A stretch of 64,000 nucleotides of DNA from Lithospermum erythrorhizon (taxonomy: Eukaryota > Streptophyta > Magnoliopsida > Boraginales > Boraginaceae), in NCBI GenBank assembly GCA_019722365.1, contig JADFUC010000918.1:1-64000 (forward strand). The letters are read 5' to 3'. Shown here piece after piece: positions 58,741 through 64,000 of the stretch. Every line of letters starts with the position of its first letter. The stretch's first letter is position 1. The notes beneath the pieces were generated by a model. The model was not told where the DNA came from. It ran no database searches and worked only from the letters and a program-made list of their open reading frames with translations. The position numbers and the translations under genes were made by a program.

Positions 58741-59059
58741 TCTGATACCCTTTAATAAATTTCGACCTCGAAATTTAACAACCAATATTTGAGAAAATAT
58801 GTTGGCAATCAAACATCATATAAACTAAGCAATCTTAACTTTCATTTCTGCGTCGACGTGAAATACGTCGACCCATTTATAAAGTAATAACTGTTCTGCA
58901 AATACCATTGCTTGAAATTCTAAAGTTTGAATCATAAAGTCTTGGTCGAACTGCTGCTTGTAAGGCGAAAATCTCCCCCGTCGCTACCCGACATCAAAAA
59001 TGAGCTCAGTGGTTAATGCAGGTCCTTTGGTTCCACTGTCTGCTTTCGGTCATCGGCTA
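58741..59059 (-). mobile_element. Family C right copy, pol end and 3' UTR
   Basis: Between RNase H and the LTR there is only about 320 bp, ending in the pre-polypurine-tract motif. Integrase would need more than 1 kb, so it is mostly deleted. Confidence 0.5.
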
Positions 59060-59454
59060 CTACGTTTGCGCTTCCTGGGTGGTACTGATAGCAAGTCATA
59101 ATCGCAGATGAACTCCGTCCACCTCACTGCGCACCGAATTCAAATCTCTGCGTCGGGAAGATACTTGAAACTCTTTATGATCGGTAAAAATCGGCATTTA
59201 ACCCGTACGGATAGTGTCTCGCTTAATTTGATGCAAAGACGCTCGTCGATATAACGAAGCTCATGGCTCGGATGGATTCTCGTGATTCCTCGGTGTTGGA
59301 AGCATAGACAATCACCTTTCCATTCTCCATCAAAGACACCCCCGAACCTTGATGGAAAAAATGCCTCATCAGCGTAGCCACCGAGCGAGGCGGTGCTCAT
59401 GACAACTTTGGAGGCGTAGTCAACTTCCCCGCTAGTACCACAGAGGAAACAATC
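59060..59454 (-). pseudogene. Family C right copy, RNase H
   Basis: The ORF 59140-59514 and adjoining frames read VIVYAS, then HELRYI, then YRSQ/FKYLPDAEI-like and YQYHPG-AN-VADAL strings, matching gypsy RNase H and its C-terminal end. The ORF's start lies in the inserted family B LTR. It is the continuation of the RT at 62190-63998. Confidence 0.7.
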
Positions 59455-62172
59455 TGTAATAACCGTTACACAAAAAAAAAAAAATTTAAATTTTCGGTCG
59501 GCCCGGTGGGACACAGGATAGTATAAATAATTTCGATAATATTATTTAGTAAATTTTTGAATTTCATTTATAATTTAGTAGTTTTTGCCATGAAAATTTT
59601 ATCTTTAGGTCGGGTTGAGATTCATCGATAAGCGGAGAAATTAACCGAAACCGAGCGGGACTCGAGGTTTTAAATGTCTAACTTGTCTTTATCTTTCCTT
59701 TGTCATCATGTCAAACAACCGTCGTCTTATTTCTGCCATCTTTTCGCAGAAATATTACCCCTTAAAAAATTTCATTTCCATTTCTCTCTTCGATTATTAA
59801 GCTCAAACTTCGAAGATGCGTTTGTAGAATATCTTTCTCCCAATCATTCTCTTCGAGTTAGGTAGAAATTCCAGTGCTTTTCGAGATATTTCTTTGGTTT
59901 TATTCTCGTGCTTTTAGTTGACTTTTCCATAATTAATTTTATGATAAATTTTAGTTAGTTATAGATTACGTAGCGTATATAAGTGATGAATTAGGTGATT
60001 TAGAGATCGTTTGAGGCGTTATGGTCGAGTTGACTTTTAGGTTCGGTTGACTTTTTATGTGGATATTTATAAAGGCTTTAAATGTGTAGGAGGTTATAGT
60101 GGGACCTTATTATAGTTATTTTGATGTTAAATTGGTAATTTAAAAATTAAAGAGGTTATGTAGAAAAAAGTGTTAATTTCAAGTTGAGTTGCCATTATTA
60201 TTTCGGATATAGATTGTTAATTATAGACCTGTGATTAACTAGAATGACTTATAAGTCGATTTGTAATGATAAAGTGACAAGATGGAATTTAGCGGGGAAT
60301 CGATTGGGTTGTGTCGATGGGATTATAATTCGATGGTTATCCGCCGTATTTAGGCGTTTTAGAATATTTTCCCCCAAGAGTTGGTTATGTATCTTCTAGA
60401 ACGCCCGGTATAGTAGTAGGTCTTGATTATAATTTAAGGTGTTGTTTTGGCGTTGATCGTGGTAAAGGGCGATTACCTTGATTGTCTTTTAGCGAAAGGT
60501 TTTGCATTAACTAACGAGAGAGGTGATCTTTTTATCTCATGGGTGTTACTACGTACTTACCTTGATTTGTGATATACATGTTATTGTGGTGTGATTATGT
60601 GAGAATGATGTACATGCCATTGTGTTATGATTATGAGAATGATATACATGTAATTGTTGTGTTATGTGATTGTGTGTTTACGTGGCCCATTTGTGTTGGA
60701 GGTGAAATAACGACTTGAACTCGGCTTATATTCGAATTATGTAGCTTGTGACGCAATATATTATGTGGCCTTGTCGGCCTTATTATGCGTTGTGGCCTTG
60801 TCGGCACTTTTGATATGTTGTGGCCTTGTCGTGATTATGATTGATTCTGAGTGTGGGATGTTTAGTTGTGTGGCATGACCGTTTGGGAGTAGAGTAGTTG
60901 GTTGGGTTATGCATGAGTTTTGAGGCCTTGAGTGTCGGAGGTGACCATAGTTAGGATTACTAGGGATTAGGTATTTCCTTCCTTGCGAGATATGTGGCGC
61001 TATTGGCCTATCACTGCCCATTCGCATGCGGTTTGGCCTTATAGCCGGTATAAGAGCGGGGTATGACTCTCTTTTGATCATTTCTTTGTGTGTCATTGTC
61101 GGTGTGTACATACTCTGATTATAGCGTCTTGGTTAGCCTCATGCCGGTATAAGAGCCCGGTGGAGTCTTTAGTCTTCTTTGTGTGCATTGTCGATGTGGC
61201 CCTATACTACGGTATAGCGTCGGTGTGCCTTATACTTAGTGTATAGAGCGGTGTGCCTTATACTTAGTGTATAGGCGGTGTGCCTGCACTTTGTGTATAA
61301 GTGCGGTGTGCACTTATACTTTGTAATATAAGTGCGGTTTTGGCCTTACTCTTGCCCGGTATAAGTCTTGGGGTGATTATTGATTAGTCCATTCACTGCC
61401 GGGTAGATGGATTGAGTATATGCGCATTAGAGGTTGAGCCTCTTTGGTGGGGATATGAGAGATAGGAGGTTTGATGACTAGAGTTTTAAGTGTTGTTGAG
61501 TCTATTGATTTCTTTACGAGAAATTGTGTCTTTGGAATTTGAACCTTCTATTAACATCTTCATGTATTATGTACGAGATTTCTGAATTATGTTGTATGAC
61601 CTTTTAGGTAGTCTGGATATATGTATTTTGGTATATATTTGACTATTATATTATTGATTGACTCGTTCCGTATGGTAAGTTACATACAGTGTTAAGTTTC
61701 ATAAGCCTGTGACTTACACCCACTTCGCATTGGGCGGCATTTCATTGTGCGGGTTAATGGCAGTAGTTGAGCCAAGAGAGGCTGTTTGAGAGTTTTGTTC
61801 AGTGGCTAGGTGAGCATCGGGTGTGAGAGGATCTCGCGGTCGATTTTGATGTGTTGTCATTGTTTTGATTGTTGTATTTTCCTTTTGAAACTTTAGCCTT
61901 ATCATTTGTTGTCATTTGTATTCGGGATACGATCGTATCATCTGTTGTAGCCTTACCCGACATTACTTTATTTTGGGATATGTTGTGTATATATATATAT
62001 GGGTTTTGTCGTTCGATATCGGGGTGATGGATTATAAATTTTAAGCGTTTTGATTTGGGAAACTTAATTGTGATCACATTTTTTTTGGATGAAGCAGTGT
62101 GTTTTTAAGCGAGTAGATCCGTCGGTTTGGTGACTACGGTGTTCGATTTGTGACTCTCACCTCGGGCGGCGC
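59455..62172 (+). mobile_element. Family B LTR, second copy (nested)
   Basis: Starts TGTAATAACCG and parallels 29404-32100 throughout. CAATC precedes it (59450-59454) and also lies at about 62173-62177, a possible 5-bp target duplication. It splits RT from RNase H of family C. No internal region is attached, so it is probably a solo LTR. Confidence 0.75.
61200..61365 (+). repeat. Palindromic tandem array, second family B LTR
   Basis: At least five units of TTATACTTAGTGTATA plus GCGGTGTGCC, matching 30966-31262. There are fewer and more degraded units than in the first copy. Confidence 0.8.
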
Positions 62173-62189
62173 AGGCAGATGCGCAATCC

Positions 62190-63998
62190 TCTGTCGTAAA
62201 TCAAATAAGCGGAACCCACTTTTAAATTGACTTTGGTCATTGGCGTCCTTGATCAAAGAAAAAGTCCTTGATATCTCACATAATAGTAGCCCTTTAAAGA
62301 AACTCTAACCTCGGTCACACTTTCGTGGGCAGCTCCCAATTGTTCCACGGCCTCCACATACATTGGATCAACAAAAGCTCTCGCCAATCACGTGACCGGG
62401 AATTGCACTTTACCGCCAACCCGAGAACTCACATTTAGCAAACTTGGCCTGGCGGTCTTTGCCGAGGTCCTGACACAATCTGCAAATGTCTCTCATGTTT
62501 CCTCACTCCCCTACGGAATATGTCAGGAATATCATCAATAGACCCTGACTCATCCAAATACTCCCGAAATACCCGATTAAATCAAATCCGCAAGGTCGCA
62601 GATGGTCGTCGATCCAAATGGCATCCTTATAAGCTCGCAGTGTCCCTTGAATTGGAAATCCGATTCGGAATATCCTCCCCTTTGATCCTCAGCGTGATAA
62701 CCCGGACCCATGAAAATCAATGAGAACACCTTGGCATCCTTGGTGATCAAACAAATGCGTCAGTCAGAGGCAAAGGGTATCGGTTCTTAATAGTCACTTT
62801 TATTCAAATACATAGTGTCTGCGGCCTCATCGAACCATCCTTCTTTTCCACAAAATAAACTTCGTGCGCTACGGAGATACACTCGATGCGATGAATCCTT
62901 TCTCCCAGCAACTCTTGTAAGCGAGTCCACTTGATTCTAATAACTTCGGCTGGAGCCATCGATGCAGTAGGAAGAAGAAATTGGTGCCGTACCGAGAATA
63001 ACCTCGATAGCAAGTCGATCTCCCTGCAGCGGCAATCGGTAGTCCTCAGGAAAAATATCCTTGAACTACCTCTAACAACCCTTGCGTGCCAATGCGCCTC
63101 TTCTACATTCAAATCGATCCACATTACCCGAACCCCGTCGCCGCTGCGAATCAACCTCTAGCTCAGTCTTGATACAAAACTATGAGAGGCAAAAATCTTT
63201 ACGTCTCCACAAATCGGATATGCGGTCTCCCGAACCCCACAGTAATCTCCTTCCGATGGCAATCAATAACGGCATGATGTTTCCCAATGATCCATACCGA
63301 AGATAAGGTCAATCGAGAAAGCTCAAATGGAAATGTCGACAGACAGCGGGCAGCATACAATCAAGGGCAGTCTCTAAATACTAGTCTAACATAGCCGACC
63401 TCCCTATGGTGTCATAATGCCAGAGTGGAGCAGGGAAAAGGCACACAACATACACAGATAATGCGAGAAATAAAACTAAAACAAAGAATGCTTGGCAGTC
63501 AAACAACGCCCCAGCCTGTGTACACAAGAAAAATGTACTTGTCACCACGGATATCACATTGCCTCCCGGATGAGTACTTGACATGAATCGCAGCCTCGAT
63601 CGCTCCGCTCGGAGCTGCTACCCACGGCACTCCTCTGAGTTCCTCGGTCCATATCCCACAGCCTCACGGCCGCCCGAATTGACACGCGATTCCTGATAAC
63701 TTACCCCGCCTACAGCGGCTGAAATGTATTTGTGAGAATGCTGGCACCTCTCTCTCTAGCTGAGGCGATCACAACAGCACATTGCTTAATCAACCCTGAG
63801 TAAAGGCGTACCTCCATGAACCCGGAAAAACCACTCCCGAAACCCGCCCGGATCTCGAGGCGCCCACCGTCAATAGAAGGAGTGGTGGGTGCTTTCGAGC
63901 CCGAGCTAGCAGAACCTTGAAGTAACTGCCCGGGACAACTCTGTGTGGTCCGTCCTCCTCCCCGAACTTCACAGAGAGCTAGTGACCCAGGCCTACCC
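62190..63998 (-). pseudogene. Gypsy family C, right copy: gag end to RT
   Basis: Homologous to 55741-57500 at DNA level; both contain TCACACT-CGTG...CTCCCAATTGTTCCACG and the CATACATTGGATC block. RT text includes YFVEKKDGSMRPQ (62804-63154 ORF), the segment before the catalytic loop. Protease and gag-end sequence continue to the window edge. Numerous indels are present. The window cuts the copy off on the right. Confidence 0.75.
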
Positions 63999-64000
63999 GA

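Overview
The window looks like nuclear DNA of a flowering plant, most likely a eudicot; I cannot name the species. The reasons are plant-type Ty3/gypsy and Ty1/copia retrotransposons, tRNA-derived SINE-like insertions, a plant-type hAT transposon, a cytokinin isopentenyltransferase relic, and one clearly intact spliced gene of the plant-specific ALFIN-LIKE PHD-finger family. The landscape is repeat-rich and gene-poor. Almost every transposon reading frame is broken, whereas the ALFIN-LIKE exons read cleanly.

Layout. 1-5922: a Ty3/gypsy-type element (family A) with two LTRs, a Met-tRNA primer-binding site and a non-coding 1.75 kb interior. 5926-7113: a 122-bp repeat, an Asp-tRNA primer-binding site and one LTR of another element. 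8328-9760 (-): an adenylate isopentenyltransferase pseudogene with a recognisable intron. 10891-11012: an identical second copy of the 122-bp repeat. 11813-12010: a small ORF of unknown nature. 13040-13832: a family A LTR fragment on the minus strand. 14292-19460: a whole hAT transposon with an exact 8-bp target duplication, a decayed transposase and a second coding-like unit. 19775-20093: two head-to-tail tRNA-like units. About 22300-33060 (-): a decayed Athila-like gypsy element (gag, protease, RT, RNase H, integrase, possible extra ORF) whose 5' LTR is split by a 2.7 kb family B LTR.

34197-46285 (-): another gypsy element (family D) with two LTRs, a broken gag-protease, a copia fragment nested inside, and several tandem arrays including an ~30-bp minisatellite. 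46290-49000: AT-rich DNA with three more short tandem arrays and SINE-like insertions, one with a 16-bp target duplication. 49536-52535 (+): the ALFIN-LIKE gene in five exons, with a 258-bp insertion flanked by 12-bp direct repeats just upstream. 52540-54600: intergenic DNA with two SINE-like insertions. 54600-55740: copia-like non-coding sequence. 55741-64000 (-): two gypsy family C copies in tandem, apparently sharing one LTR, with a second family B LTR inserted between RT and RNase H of the right-hand copy.

Only the ALFIN-LIKE gene is likely to make a normal host protein (a nuclear histone H3K4me3 reader). I found no CRISPR array, operon, rRNA gene or canonical tRNA gene, and nothing that amounts to a new multi-gene system. 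The most unusual items are the hAT element with its extra unit, the palindrome array inside several LTRs, the shared-LTR gypsy tandem, and the short insertions with clean target duplications.
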